This document shows, piece after piece, positions 53,513 through 62,611 of a DNA stretch of 64,000 bases. Positions within the stretch are counted from its first letter, which is position 1, and each line of letters opens with the position of its first letter. The position numbers and the translations under genes are program-made. The DNA lies in assembly GCF_900111835.1 (NCBI RefSeq), contig NZ_FOJP01000007.1, positions 186,001-250,000 of the forward strand. The letters run 5' to 3'. This DNA is from Metapseudomonas otitidis (GTDB lineage Bacteria > Pseudomonadota > Gammaproteobacteria > Pseudomonadales > Pseudomonadaceae). Under the pieces are notes generated by a model that made no database searches, was not told the DNA's origin, and saw only the letters and a program-made list of their open reading frames with translations.

Positions 53513-55288
53513 ATGACCACCCTTCACCCTGATGACCTGCGCCAGGCCCTGGCCGCCAGCCGCCCGGCGCTGCTCAACGTCGGCCTGTTCACCGCCGTGA
53601 TCAACCTGCTGATGCTGGTGCCGGCGCTGTACATGCTGCAGGTCTACGACCGCGTCCTGGCCTCGGGCAACGCCATGACGCTGCTGATGCTGACCCTCAT
53701 GGCCCTCGGCCTGTTCGCCTTCATGGGCGCGCTGGAGTGGCTGCGCAGCCTGGTGGTGATCCGCCTCGGCGCACGCCTGGACATGGCCTTCAACGCCCGC
53801 ATCCACGATGCCGCCTACCGCGCCGCGAGCCGCAGCGGTGCCAGCCCGGCCCAGGCCCTGGCCGACCTCAACAGCCTGCGCCAGTTCGCCACCGGGCCGG
53901 CGCTGTTCGCCTTCTTCGACGCCCCCTGGTTCCCGGTGTACCTGGTGGTGATCGGCCTGTTCAGCCCCTGGCTCGGCCTCTTCGCCCTGGCCGGTGCCCT
54001 GGCGCTGGTGGCCCTGGCCTGGCTCAACGAGCGGGTCAGCCACGGCCTGTTGCAGCAGGCCGGGCAACTGGCGCAACAGGCCAGTCAGCAGGCCACCGGG
54101 CACCTGCGCAACGGCGAGGCCATCGACGCCATGGGCATGCTCGGTCGCCTGCGGGCGCGCTGGCTGGCGCAGCACCGTGGCTTCCTCGCCTGCCAGGGGC
54201 TGGCCAGCGAACGCATGGCCGCCGTCGGTGCCCTCTCCAAGGGCGTGCGCCTGGGCCTGCAGTCCCTGGTGCTGGGGCTCGGCGCCTGGCTGGCGCTGGA
54301 ACACCTGATCACCCCGGGGATGATGATCGCCGGCTCGATCCTCATGGCGCGGGTGCTGGCGCCCATCGACCAGCTGATCGCCGTGTGGCGCCAGTGGAGC
54401 GGCGCCCGCGACGCCTGGCAGCGCCTGCAGGCCCTGTTGCAGGCCGAGCCGCCACGCCGCGCCGGCATGCCCCTGCCGGCGCCACGGGGGGCGCTGGAGG
54501 TGGAGCAGCTGTCCGCCTTCGCCCCCGGCAGCCGGCGGCCCTGCCTGGCCGCCATCGGCTTTGCCCTGGAGGCCGGGCAGTCCCTCGGCATCATCGGCGC
54601 CTCCGGTTCCGGCAAGTCCAGCCTGGCGCGCCTGCTGGTGGGTGCCGCTGAGCCGGCCGGCGGCAAGGTCCGCCTGGACGGCGCCGACCTCGCCCTGGCC
54701 GACCGCGAGCGCCTGGGCGACCACATCGGCTACCTGCCCCAGGACGTGCAACTGTTCGCCGGCAGTGTGGCCGAGAACATCGCCCGCTTCGCCGAGCCGG
54801 ACCCCGAGCAGGTGGTGGCGGCCGCGCGCCTGGCCGGCGTGCACGAACTCATCCTGCGCCTGCCCGAGGGCTACGACACGCGCCTGGGCGAGGGTGGCGC
54901 CGGCCTCTCCGGCGGGCAGCGCCAGCGCATCGGCCTGGCCCGCGCGCTCTACCGGCTGCCGGCCCTGGTGGTGCTGGACGAGCCCAACGCCAACCTCGAT
55001 GAAGACGGCGAGCGCGCCCTGCTGGAGGCCCTCGCCCGCCTGGGCGAAGCCGGCCGTACCCGGGTGCTGATCACCCACAAGCCCAGCCTGCTGGCCAGCG
55101 TCGACCACCTGCTGGTGCTCAAGGGCGGCCAGATGCAGGCCTTCGGCCCCGCCGCGCGGGTGCTCCAGGCCCTGCAGCGCGAGCCCGCCGCTGCACCGCC
55201 CGCCGTCGCCCCGGCCCCTGCGCCCGCCCCCCGCCGGGCCGCCTCCGCCTACAGCCTCAACTACCGCCTGGATGCCACCCGCTCTTGA
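53513..55288 (+). CDS. hasD: Type I secretion ABC transporter HasD
   Basis: 591-residue inner-membrane exporter (PrtD/HasD family): six membrane helices in the first ~300 residues, then the nucleotide-binding domain with Walker [10 protein letters not shown] (about 363), Q-loop [10 protein letters not shown], signature [15 protein letters not shown] and Walker [14 protein letters not shown]-loop ITHKP. A Pro/Ala-rich tail ends it. ATG 53513 is the first after the hairpins. It energises HasA export with HasE and HasF. Confidence 0.95.
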   Translation: MTTLHPDDLRQALAASRPALLNVGLFTAVINLLMLVPALYMLQVYDRVLASGNAMTLLMLTLMALGLFAFMGALEWLRSLVVIRLGARLDMAFNARIHDAAYRAASRSGASPAQALADLNSLRQFATGPALFAFFDAPWFPVYLVVIGLFSPWLGLFALAGALALVALAWLNERVSHGLLQQAGQLAQQASQQATGHLRNGEAIDAMGMLGRLRARWLAQHRGFLACQGLASERMAAVGALSKGVRLGLQSLVLGLGAWLALEHLITPGMMIAGSILMARVLAPIDQLIAVWRQWSGARDAWQRLQALLQAEPPRRAGMPLPAPRGALEVEQLSAFAPGSRRPCLAAIGFALEAGQSLGIIGASGSGKSSLARLLVGAAEPAGGKVRLDGADLALADRERLGDHIGYLPQDVQLFAGSVAENIARFAEPDPEQVVAAARLAGVHELILRLPEGYDTRLGEGGAGLSGGQRQRIGLARALYRLPALVVLDEPNANLDEDGERALLEALARLGEAGRTRVLITHKPSLLASVDHLLVLKGGQMQAFGPAARVLQALQREPAAAPPAVAPAPAPAPRRAASAYSLNYRLDATRS

Positions 55289-55301
55289 GCCGAGGATTGC
55301 C

Positions 55302-56624
55302 ATGCCCGCCTTGCCCGATGCCCCCCGCCCCCTGGCCGATGTGCTGCCCCTCGACGACCACCGCCCCGCGCGGCTCGGCCGCTGGCTGGTGCTGGCCGGC
55401 TTCGGCGGCTTCCTGCTCTGGGCCGCCCTCGCCCCTCTGGACAAGGGCGTCGCCGTCAGCGGCAGCGTGGTGGTCGCCGGCCACCGCCAGGCCGTGCAGC
55501 ACCCCACCGGCGGCGTGGTGGCGCGCCTGCTGGTGCACGACGGCGAGGCCGTGAGCGCCGGCCAGGTGCTGCTCACCCTCGACGCCACCCGCCCGCGCGC
55601 CGAACGCGACACCCTGCGCCAGCAATACCGCGACGCCCAGGCCGCCGCCGTGCGCCTGGCGGCCGAAACCGAAGGGCAGGCGCAGCTGCGCTTCCCGCCG
55701 AGCCTGCCGGCCGATGACCCCGACATGCAGGCCAGCCAGGCCCTGCACCAGCAGCTGTTCGCCAGCCGCCGCGAAGCCCAGCGCCTGCAACAGGCCGCCC
55801 TGCGCGAGGGGCTGGCCGGTGCCCGCGCCCACCTCGCCGGGCTGGAAAGCGCCCAGCGCTACCGCCGCGAGCAGCGCGAAGCCCTGCTGCAGCAGCTTCA
55901 GGGGCTGCGCGGGCTGGCGCAGGAGGGCTACATCCCGCGCAACCGCCTGCTGGAGAACGAGCGCCTGCTGGCCCAGCTCGACGGGGAGCTGGGCGAAGCC
56001 GTCGGCGCCATCGGCCACGCCCACCAGCAGGTGCAGGAGCTGGGCTGGCGCGAACGCCAGCAGGCCGAGGAGTACCGCCGCGACCTGCACCAGCAGCAGG
56101 TGGACAACCGCCTGCGCCTCGGCGAACTGGCCAGCCGCCTGGCCAGCGCCGAATTCGAACTGGTCCACACCGAGGTGCGCGCCCCGGTGGCCGGCACCCT
56201 GGTGGGGCTGGCGGTGTTCACCCCCGGCGGGGTCATCGCCCCCGGCCAGCAACTGATGGAGGTGGTGCCCCGCGATGCGCCGCTGCTGGTGGACGCCCGC
56301 GCCCCGGTGGAGCTGGTGGACCGCCTGCGCCCCGGCCTGCCGGTGGAGCTGCTGTTCGCCGCCTTCAACCAGAGCAGCACGCCCCGGGTGCCCGGCGAGC
56401 TGGTGCTGGTGTCCGCCGACCGCCTGCTCGACGAGCAGACCCGCGAGCCCTACTACCAGGTGCGCATCCGCGTCAGCGAGGACGGTGCCCGGCAACTGGC
56501 CGGCCTCGACATCCGCCCGGGCATGCCGGTGCAGGCGTTCGTCCGCACCGGCGAGCGCTCGCTGCTCAACTACCTGTTCAAGCCCCTGGCCGACCGCCTG
56601 CACCTGGCCCTGTCGGAGGACTGA
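55302..56624 (+). CDS. hasE: Type I secretion membrane-fusion protein HasE
   Basis: 440-residue HlyD/PrtE-type adaptor. A single N-terminal membrane helix (about 30-48, LVLAGFGGFLLWAALAPLD), lipoyl-like half-motifs (GGVVARLLVHDGEAVSAGQVLLTLD and VRAPVAGTLVGLAVFTPGGVI) and a long coiled coil between (about 100-270). GAGG before ATG 55302, chosen over an upstream ATG that overlaps hasD. Links HasD to HasF across the periplasm. Its stop overlaps hasF by one base. Confidence 0.94.
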   Translation: MPALPDAPRPLADVLPLDDHRPARLGRWLVLAGFGGFLLWAALAPLDKGVAVSGSVVVAGHRQAVQHPTGGVVARLLVHDGEAVSAGQVLLTLDATRPRAERDTLRQQYRDAQAAAVRLAAETEGQAQLRFPPSLPADDPDMQASQALHQQLFASRREAQRLQQAALREGLAGARAHLAGLESAQRYRREQREALLQQLQGLRGLAQEGYIPRNRLLENERLLAQLDGELGEAVGAIGHAHQQVQELGWRERQQAEEYRRDLHQQQVDNRLRLGELASRLASAEFELVHTEVRAPVAGTLVGLAVFTPGGVIAPGQQLMEVVPRDAPLLVDARAPVELVDRLRPGLPVELLFAAFNQSSTPRVPGELVLVSADRLLDEQTREPYYQVRIRVSEDGARQLAGLDIRPGMPVQAFVRTGERSLLNYLFKPLADRLHLALSED

Positions 56625-57967
56625 TGCGCGCCCTGCTCCCCGCCCTGCTGCTGGCGCTCGCCTGGCCGGCCAGCGCCCTCGACCTGCGCGACGCCTACGC
56701 CCTGGCCCTGCGCAACGACCCGACCCTGCAAGCCGCCCTGGCCGAGCGCGATGCCGGCCAGGAGGCCCGCGCCATTGGCCGGGCCGGGCTGCTGCCGACG
56801 CTGTCCTACAGCTACAGCAGCGCGCGCAACGACTCCGAGGTGACCCAGGCCAGCACCCAGGGCAACGTCACCAGCCAGCGTGACTACCGCAGCCGCGCCT
56901 CCACCCTCACCCTGCAGCAACCGCTGTTCGACTACGCCGCCTGGGCCGCCTACCGCCAGGGCGAGGCCGAGGCGCTGATGGCCGACGCGCGCTACCGCGG
57001 GCGCAGCCAGGAGTTGCTGGTGCGCCTGTTCAGCGCCTACAGCGAGGCGCTGTTCGCCCAGGACCAGATCGCCCTGGTCCAGGCCCAGCGCCGCGCCTAT
57101 GCCGAGCAGCTGCAGCTCAACCAGCGGCTGTTCCAGGCCGGCGAAGGCACCCGCACCGACCTGCTGGAAACCGGCGCCCGCCTGGAGCTGGCCCGCGCCC
57201 AGGAAATCGAGGCTGTGGATAACCTCGACGCCGCCCTGCGCCAATTGCAGGCCATCGTCGGCGAGCCCCTGGCGGTGCAGGACCTCACCCCGCTGGCGGA
57301 GGACTTCACCCTGCAGCCGCTGCAACCGGCGCGCTTCGAGACCTGGCGCGACCTCGCCCTGGCCGCCAACCCGGAGCTGGCCGCCCAGCGCCACGCCCTC
57401 GACCGGGCCCGCTACGCGGTGGAGCGCAACCGCGCCGGGCACCTGCCCACCGTCAGCGCCTACGCCAGCACCAGCAAGACCCGCTCCGGCTCCGAGAGCA
57501 CCTACAACCAGGAATACGACACCGACAGCATCGGCCTGCAGATCAGCCTGCCGCTGTTCGCCGGGGGCGCCGTCAGCGCCTCCACCCGCCGCGCCGTTGC
57601 CGAGGTGGAGCAGGCCAGCCACAGCCTCGACGCGCAGACCGCCGAGACCCTCAACCAGCTGCGCCAGCAGTTCAACCTCTGCGCCAGCAGCGCCGCCAAG
57701 CTGCGTGCCTACGCCCTGGCGGTGGAGTCCGCCAGTACCCTGATCGAGGCGACCCGGCGCAGCGTGGCCGGGGGCGAGCGGGTCAACCTCGACGTGCTGG
57801 ATGCCGAGCAGCAGCTCTACAGCGCCCGCCGCGACCTGGCCCAGGCGCGCTACGGCTACCTGCGCGCGTGGCTGCAGCTGCGGTATCTGGCGGGGCAACT
57901 GGTGCCGGGGGACCTGGAGGCGCTGGCGGGGTATTTCGAGGGGAGCAGGAGGACTCCCGAAGCCTGA
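56624..57967 (+). CDS. hasF: TolC-family outer-membrane channel HasF
   Basis: 447 residues; signal peptide to about residue 18 (LLALAWPASA-L), then two OEP repeats (LRDAYALALRNDPTLQAALAERDAGQEARAIGRAGLLPTLSYSYS and ARFETWRDLALAANPELAAQRHALDRARYAVERNRAGHLPTVSAYAS), the TolC tandem. It completes the HasD-E-F conduit. The ATG overlaps the hasE stop (TGATG). The C terminus FEGSRRTPEA runs up to the intergenic repeat. Corresponds to PA3404. Confidence 0.94.
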   Translation: MRALLPALLLALAWPASALDLRDAYALALRNDPTLQAALAERDAGQEARAIGRAGLLPTLSYSYSSARNDSEVTQASTQGNVTSQRDYRSRASTLTLQQPLFDYAAWAAYRQGEAEALMADARYRGRSQELLVRLFSAYSEALFAQDQIALVQAQRRAYAEQLQLNQRLFQAGEGTRTDLLETGARLELARAQEIEAVDNLDAALRQLQAIVGEPLAVQDLTPLAEDFTLQPLQPARFETWRDLALAANPELAAQRHALDRARYAVERNRAGHLPTVSAYASTSKTRSGSESTYNQEYDTDSIGLQISLPLFAGGAVSASTRRAVAEVEQASHSLDAQTAETLNQLRQQFNLCASSAAKLRAYALAVESASTLIEATRRSVAGGERVNLDVLDAEQQLYSARRDLAQARYGYLRAWLQLRYLAGQLVPGDLEALAGYFEGSRRTPEA

Positions 57968-58468
57968 GCGGAGCAGCTTCGGGAATGGGGCTCGGCTGCT
58001 TTTCGCGTTCTGCGGATGTTTTCCGTTTCGCCCTCCCGGGCGAGCCCCTTTTGGCAGTCGCCCCAAAAGGGGCCAAAAGGGCTTGCCCCTGCATACGGGT
58101 CCCGCTGCGCGGGACTTCCCTCGTTCCGTCTTTGCTCCAGGGGCACGCGCTGACGGGCCACCCATGGCCCGGCAGCGCTCTCGCGACATCCATGTCGCTC
58201 AACCCCTTCTACAACGACTCCACTCAGCCTCCTGAAGGGGCGATTCCGCCGCCCCACCCTCGAGGGCAAGCCACATACATCAATGTGGGCGTCACATCCT
58301 GGGTAGCACTTACCGGCTTCTCTGCGTTGGAATCAGCCCAGTCTTCGGCGGTGGTGTTCTGAAACTGGCAGCTGTCCAATTATTTTTACTGAGTCTCGTT
58401 CGCTAAAACGTCATGTGTGAAAGGCCCGGCGCTTCGCCTGGGCAGTTCACTCGAATCGAGACATCGCC
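57968..58468. repeat. Structured intergenic repeat, copy A (core 58018-58257), between hasF and hemO
   Basis: A 501-base gap without a credible gene; reading frames across it are shadows of repeat DNA. The core runs from TTTCGCCCTCCCGGGCGAG to CCTCCTGAAGGGGC and forms four hairpins: GCCCCTTTTGG / CCAAAAGGGGC (58044-58054, 58063-58073), GTCCCGC-TGC-GCGGGAC (58099-58115), a long stem around GGGCCA-CCCA-TGGCCC (58155-58170, extended outward past one A/G mismatch to 58147-58178), and GCGACAT-CC-ATGTCGC (58183-58198). Copy B is at 59510-59752 in the same orientation. After the core, 58260-58468 would hold the hemO promoter; no clear Fur site was found. Confidence 0.8.
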
Positions 58469-59062
58469 ATGACCGCATCCCAGCCGCAACTGTCCCATCC
58501 CCTGCGCTCCCAGCGCCTGAACCAGGTCACCCACGAGCCCCACAGCCGCCTGGACGCGCTGGTGAAGAGCCACGACCCGTTCGGCAAGCGTGAGCACTTC
58601 GCCCGCTTCGTCGCGGCGCAGTACCTGTTCCAGATGGACCTGGCCGGGCTGTACGCCGACGCCAGCCTGGGCCAGCTGTTCGAGGACCTGCCGGCCCGTG
58701 CCCGTCACGAGCAAGCCAAGGCCGACCTGGCGGACCTGGGCCACCCGCTGCCGGCGGTCGAGGGCGAGGCGCCCACCGTGGGGCTGAGCCTGGGCGCGGC
58801 CCTGGGCTGGCTGTTCGTCTCCGAGGGTTCCAAGCTCGGCGCGGCGTTCCTCTACAAGCGTGCCGAGGGCCTGGGCCTCTCCGACACCTTCGGCGCCCGC
58901 CACCTGGGCGAGCCGGCCGGCGGCCGCGCCCAGGGCTGGAAGTCCTTCGTCGCCACCCTCGACGGCCTGGCCCTGGACGCCGAGCAGGAGCGCCTGGCCG
59001 AGGCCGCCGCCATCGCGGCGTTCAACCGCTTCACCGACCACCTGGAACGCTGCTTTGCCTGA
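58469..59062 (+). CDS. hemO: Heme oxygenase (PigA/HemO type)
   Basis: Opens heme to biliverdin, releasing iron and CO. 197 residues, helical. The proximal ligand is His25 (THEPHSRLDALVKS); distal helix ALGWLFVSEGSKLGAAFLYKR. Close to P. aeruginosa PigA, including residues tied to its unusual beta/delta cleavage: Asn18 (N19), Lys33 (K34) and Phe116 (F117) are kept, while K132 is Arg131 here. It follows the has locus, the source of its heme. The DUF454 gene overlaps its end. Confidence 0.93.
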   Translation: MTASQPQLSHPLRSQRLNQVTHEPHSRLDALVKSHDPFGKREHFARFVAAQYLFQMDLAGLYADASLGQLFEDLPARARHEQAKADLADLGHPLPAVEGEAPTVGLSLGAALGWLFVSEGSKLGAAFLYKRAEGLGLSDTFGARHLGEPAGGRAQGWKSFVATLDGLALDAEQERLAEAAAIAAFNRFTDHLERCFA

Positions 59063-59456
59063 TACCCCCGCCCCCACACCTGGCCGCCTGCGCTGGCTGT
59101 GGATGGCCCTGGCCTACCTGGCCATCGGCCTGGCGCTGCTGGGCGTGGTGCTGCCGGGGCTGCCCACCACCGAGTTCGTGCTGCTGGCGGCCTGGGCCGC
59201 CTCCCGCGGCTCGCCGCGCCTCAGCGCCTGGCTGGAGAACCACCGCCTGCTGGGCCCGCCGCTGCGCAACTGGCGCCGTGGCGGGGTGATCACCCGCCGC
59301 ACCAAGCTGGCGGCCAGCGTCAGCATGAGCCTGGGGCTGACGCTGATGGCCTGCACCGTGTCGCACACGCCGTCGGTGATCATGGCCGGAGTGGGGATGG
59401 CGTTCGGGGCCGCGTGGATCTGGTCGCGGCCGGAGCGGGTGGTCGCATCGCAGTGA
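59055..59456 (+). CDS. DUF454 (YbaN-like) inner-membrane protein
   Basis: 133 residues if started at TTG 59055, which overlaps the hemO stop by 8 bases; an ATG at 59103 would remove 16 residues. Three hydrophobic segments: LWMALAYLAIGLALLGVVLPGLPTTEFVLLAAWAASRGSPR is the DUF454 signature, with two more between residues 88 and 125. YbaN-family function is unknown; linkage to heme oxygenase genes is recurrent, so a role in heme handling at the inner membrane is inferred. Confidence 0.82.
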   Translation: MPDTPAPTPGRLRWLWMALAYLAIGLALLGVVLPGLPTTEFVLLAAWAASRGSPRLSAWLENHRLLGPPLRNWRRGGVITRRTKLAASVSMSLGLTLMACTVSHTPSVIMAGVGMAFGAAWIWSRPERVVASQ

Positions 59457-59934
59457 TGCCAACTGCTTGAGGTATTCGAGCCCAGCTCGTTATCGCGTGT
59501 GCTGATGCGTTCTGTTTCGCCTTCCCAGGCGAGTCACTTTTCTCAATCGTCGGAATGCCGCCCACAGAAAAGTAACCAAAAGGGCTCGCCCCTGCATCCG
59601 GGTCCCGCTTCGCGGGACTCCCCTCGCTCCGTCGCTGCTACGGGGGCCGGCGCGATGGGCCATCCCTGGCCTGGCGCGCCTCTCGCGGCATCCATGCCGC
59701 TCGTCCCCCTGCGCAACGACTGCTCTCGGCCTCCTGAAGGGGCAGTGTCCCCGCCTCCCCTTGGTCGCCTGACACGACGTCAGCGTGCGCTTCGGATCTG
59801 CACCACTCTGCCCTCCAAGAGGAGTGCCGGGAGCGCGTGGCTGCAGGGTTCTCAGGGGGTGGCAACCGAGGAACGGCGGCACAGCCACAAAAAAGCCCGC
59901 TCGATGAGCGGGCTTCTTCATGACCGGGAAGCGA
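59457..59934. repeat. Structured intergenic repeat, copy B (core 59510-59752), between DUF454 and metQ
   Basis: A 478-base gap without a credible gene. The core matches copy A in order and orientation: ACTTTTCT / AGAAAAGT (59536-59543, 59566-59573), GTCCCGC-TTC-GCGGGAC (59602-59618), the long stem around GGCCA-TCCC-TGGCC (59658-59671, extended to 59649-59680) and GCGGCAT-CC-ATGCCGC (59685-59700), then CCTCCTGAAGGGGC. Several pairs differ from copy A on both sides of the stem. After the core, 59753-59889 shows nothing further before the metQ terminator. Confidence 0.8.
59890..59916 (-). terminator. Terminator of the metNIQ operon
   Basis: On the minus strand: AAGCCCGCTC-ATC-GAGCGGGCTT followed by a run of T (positions 59895-59890), 18 bases after the metQ stop. 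A 10-bp perfect stem. Confidence 0.93.
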
Positions 59935-60705
59935 TCAGAACGCCGGTACCACGGCGCCCTTGTACTTCTCCTCGATGAACTTCTTCACCTCGGGGCTGTG
60001 CAGGGCCTTGGCCAGCTTCTGCATGTCGGCGCTGTCCTTGTTGTCCGCACGGGACACCAGGATGTTCACGTAGGGCGAGTCGCTGCCTTCGATGGCCAGG
60101 GCGTCCTTGGTGGGGTTCAGCTTGGCTTCCAGGGCGTAGTTGGTGTTGATCAGGGCCAGGTCGACCTGGGTCAGCACGCGCGGCAGGGTGGCCGCTTCCA
60201 GTTCACGCACCTTGATGCCCTTGGGGTTCTCGGCGATGTCCTTGGGGGTGGCGGTGATGCCGGCCTCGGGCTTGAGGGTGATCACGCCGGCCTTGGCCAG
60301 CAGCAGCAGGGCGCGGCCGCCGTTGGTGGCGTCGTTGGGGATGACCACCGAGGCGCCCTGGGGCAGTTCGTCGAGCTTCTTGATCTTGCTGGAGTAGGCG
60401 CCGAAGGGCTCGATGTGCACGCCGGCGACGCTCACCAGCTGGGTGCCCTTGGACTTGTTGAACTCATCCAGGTACGGCTGGTGCTGGAAGAAGTTGGCGT
60501 CCAGGCGCTTCTCGGCCACCTGCACGTTGGGCTGCACGTAGTCGGTGAAGACCTTGATCTTCAGGTCCACGCCTTCCTTGGCCAGCTGGGGCTTGATGAA
60601 TTCGAGGATCTCCGCGTGGGGCACCGGGGTGGCGGCCACGGTCAGGGTGTCGGCCTGGGCGGAGAGGGCGGCGAAGGCGGCAGCGGCCACCAGCAGTTTT
60701 TTCAT
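59935..60705 (-). CDS. metQ: Methionine ABC transporter binding protein MetQ
   Basis: 256-residue NlpA-family binding protein for D/L-methionine. Signal peptide MKKLLVAAAAFAALSAQA-D without a lipobox cysteine, so it is likely periplasmic rather than lipid-anchored. Typical segments are VAATPVPHAEILEFIKPQLAKEGVDLKI, FFQHQPYLDEFN, VVIPNDATNGGRALLLL and LINTNYALEAKLNP. Third gene of metN-metI-metQ; GAGCG before the ATG at 60705. A terminator follows. Confidence 0.94.
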   Translation of the reverse strand: MKKLLVAAAAFAALSAQADTLTVAATPVPHAEILEFIKPQLAKEGVDLKIKVFTDYVQPNVQVAEKRLDANFFQHQPYLDEFNKSKGTQLVSVAGVHIEPFGAYSSKIKKLDELPQGASVVIPNDATNGGRALLLLAKAGVITLKPEAGITATPKDIAENPKGIKVRELEAATLPRVLTQVDLALINTNYALEAKLNPTKDALAIEGSDSPYVNILVSRADNKDSADMQKLAKALHSPEVKKFIEEKYKGAVVPAF

Positions 60706-60760
60706 GGAACGCTCCTTATGGGAATGCGAGGGCCGGGTCGGGTGGACGCCGGCCATCCTT

Positions 60761-61426
60761 TCATTTGCGGGAGAAATGCACCACCAGCTTGTCGCCGACG
60801 GTCTGCAGTATCTGCACGAGCACCAGCAGCAGGACCACGGTGACCACCATCACGTCGGTCTGGAAGCGCTGGTAGCCGAAGCGGATGGCCAGGTCGCCGA
60901 GGCCGCCCGCGCCCACCACGCCGGCCATGGCGGTGTAGGACACCAGGGTGATGGCGGTGACGGTGATGGCGGCGATGATGCCCGGCCGGGCTTCCGGCAG
61001 CAGGGCGTTGACCACGATCTGCCGGGTGGTGGCGCCCATGGCCTGGGTGGCTTCGATGATGCCGCGGTCCACTTCGCGCAGGGCGGTTTCCACCAGGCGG
61101 GCGAAGAACGGCGTGGCGCCCACCACCAGCGGCGGGATGGCGCCGGCGACACCCAGGGAGGTGCCGGTGATGAGGACGGTGAAGGGGATCATCACGATCA
61201 GCAGGATGATGAACGGCAGCGAGCGCAGCACGTTCACCACCAGCGACAGCAGGCTGTAGACGGCGCGGTTCTCGAACAGCTGGCGCGGGCTGGTGAGGAA
61301 CAGCAGCACGCCCAGCGGCAGGCCCAGCAGGACGGTGAACAGCAGCGAGCCGCCCAGCATCATGAGGGTGTCGAGGCTGGCCAGCCAGATTTCGTACCAG
61401 TCGATGTTGGCGATGAGTTCGTTCAT
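60761..61426 (-). CDS. metI: Methionine ABC transporter permease MetI
   Basis: 221 residues with five membrane helices. The EAA-type coupling loop to MetN is ETALREVDRGIIEATQAMGATTRQIVVNALLPEARPGIIAA, and TLMMLGGSLLFTVLLGLPLGVLLF is the first conserved helix. The start shares one base with the metN stop (TGATG), so the subunits are coupled. Confidence 0.95.
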   Translation of the reverse strand: MNELIANIDWYEIWLASLDTLMMLGGSLLFTVLLGLPLGVLLFLTSPRQLFENRAVYSLLSLVVNVLRSLPFIILLIVMIPFTVLITGTSLGVAGAIPPLVVGATPFFARLVETALREVDRGIIEATQAMGATTRQIVVNALLPEARPGIIAAITVTAITLVSYTAMAGVVGAGGLGDLAIRFGYQRFQTDVMVVTVVLLLVLVQILQTVGDKLVVHFSRK

Positions 61427-62433
61427 CAGCGCAGGACCTCCAGGTGAACGTCCGCTTCACGGAAGCAGGCCAGCGCGGCCTCGATGTCGCCGCCGGTGAG
61501 GGCCAGGGTCAGCTGGCCGTAGGGGGTGTCCTTGATGCGGTCGATGCGCCCGGCCAGGATGCTGAAGTCCACCCCGGTCTGGCGGGCGACGGTGCCCAGC
61601 AGCGGGGCGTAGGTGGCTTCGCCCTGGAAGGTCAGGCGCAGGATGCGGCCCTGGACGTGGGCGAAGTCCTCGCGCTGCTCGCCTTCGTCCACCTGCTCGT
61701 CCTCCTGGACGAAGCGCTGGGTGGTGGGGTGCTGCGGGTGCAGGAAGACGTCGGCCACCGGGCCCTGCTCGACGATGACGCCGGCGTCCATCACCGCGAC
61801 GCGGTCGCACACGCGGCGGATCACGTCCATCTCGTGGGTGATGAGGACGATGGTCAGGTTCAGCTCGCGGTTGATCTCCGCCAGCAGCTGCAGGACCTGG
61901 CCGGTGGTCTGCGGGTCGAGGGCGCTGGTGGCCTCGTCGCAGAGCAGGATCTTCGGCCGGGTGGCGAGGGCGCGGGCGATGCCGACGCGCTGCTTCTGCC
62001 CGCCGGAAAGCTGGGCGGGGTACTTGCGGGCGTGGGCGGCGAGGCCGACCCGGGCCAGCAGTTCCTCGACGCGCTGCTCGATCTCGGCGCGGGACAGCTC
62101 GCCGGCCAGCTTCAGCGGCAGGGCGACGTTGTCGGCGACGGTCTTGGAGGACAGCAGGTTGAAGTGCTGGAAGATCATGCCGACGCGCTGGCGGAAGCGC
62201 CGCAGGCCTTCGGCGTCGAGGGCGGTGATGTCTTCGCCGTCAATGACGATGCGCCCGCCGCTGGGCTCCTCCAGCCGGTTGATCAGCCGCAGCAGGGTGC
62301 TCTTGCCAGCACCGGAATGGCCGATCAGGCCGAACACTTCGCCTTGGGCCACGCTCAGGTCGGTCGGTCGCAGCGCGGGGATGTCGCGGCCTTCGACTCG
62401 ATACGCCTTGTGGACGTCATGGAATTCGATCAC
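61426..62433 (-). CDS. metN: Methionine ABC transporter ATPase MetN
   Basis: 335 residues. ATPase motifs: Walker [10 protein letters not shown] (about 38-46), Q-loop IFQHFNLL, signature [15 protein letters not shown], Walker [14 protein letters not shown]-loop [12 protein letters not shown]-terminal NIL/C2 ligand-sensing domain (about 265-335, [30 protein letters not shown]) allows trans-inhibition by intracellular methionine. Promoter must lie in 62434-62611. No SAM riboswitch was seen there. Confidence 0.96.
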   Translation of the reverse strand: MIEFHDVHKAYRVEGRDIPALRPTDLSVAQGEVFGLIGHSGAGKSTLLRLINRLEEPSGGRIVIDGEDITALDAEGLRRFRQRVGMIFQHFNLLSSKTVADNVALPLKLAGELSRAEIEQRVEELLARVGLAAHARKYPAQLSGGQKQRVGIARALATRPKILLCDEATSALDPQTTGQVLQLLAEINRELNLTIVLITHEMDVIRRVCDRVAVMDAGVIVEQGPVADVFLHPQHPTTQRFVQEDEQVDEGEQREDFAHVQGRILRLTFQGEATYAPLLGTVARQTGVDFSILAGRIDRIKDTPYGQLTLALTGGDIEAALACFREADVHLEVLR

Positions 62434-62611
62434 GTAGGGAAACCTTGTGGGGCTCTCGGGGGCCCGATGGGGCCTAAAAAGCCGCGTAGTCTACCGCTTC
62501 GCGGGGGGTGGCCGAAAATCTTTGTCGGCCTAGGGGTATAGCCACTTGGAATAACGCGGGGGCGAAAGCGGGGTTTTGCGGCCCGGCCCGCGAGGGGGCC
62601 GGGCGCGGGGA

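Noticed and set aside
52592-55726. 1044-codon minus-strand open frame opposite hasA-hasD-hasE
   Set aside because: Antisense to three clearly recognised has genes; low-complexity Gln/Gly/Arg composition is typical of GC-rich shadow frames.
57868-58362. Open frame of about 160 codons across the end of hasF and repeat copy A
   Set aside because: It overlaps hasF on the same strand in another frame and continues through hairpin repeat DNA; composition is repeat-driven and no ribosome site or domain is seen.
58370-58410. Possible Fur box before hemO (AT-rich stretch followed by GAGTCTCGTTCGC)
   Set aside because: Too few matches to the Fur consensus to call, although iron control of hemO is expected from biology.
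59499-59978. Open frame of about 159 codons across repeat copy B
   Set aside because: It lies in repeat DNA, runs through the metQ terminator, and its product resembles the spurious proteins commonly called from this repeat.
62434-62611. Possible SAM riboswitch upstream of metN
   Set aside because: No SAM-I/II-like conserved core or pairing seen. The only notable structure is a GC-rich hairpin (GCCCGGCCC / GGGCCGGGC, 62581-62604) after the lipoprotein gene.
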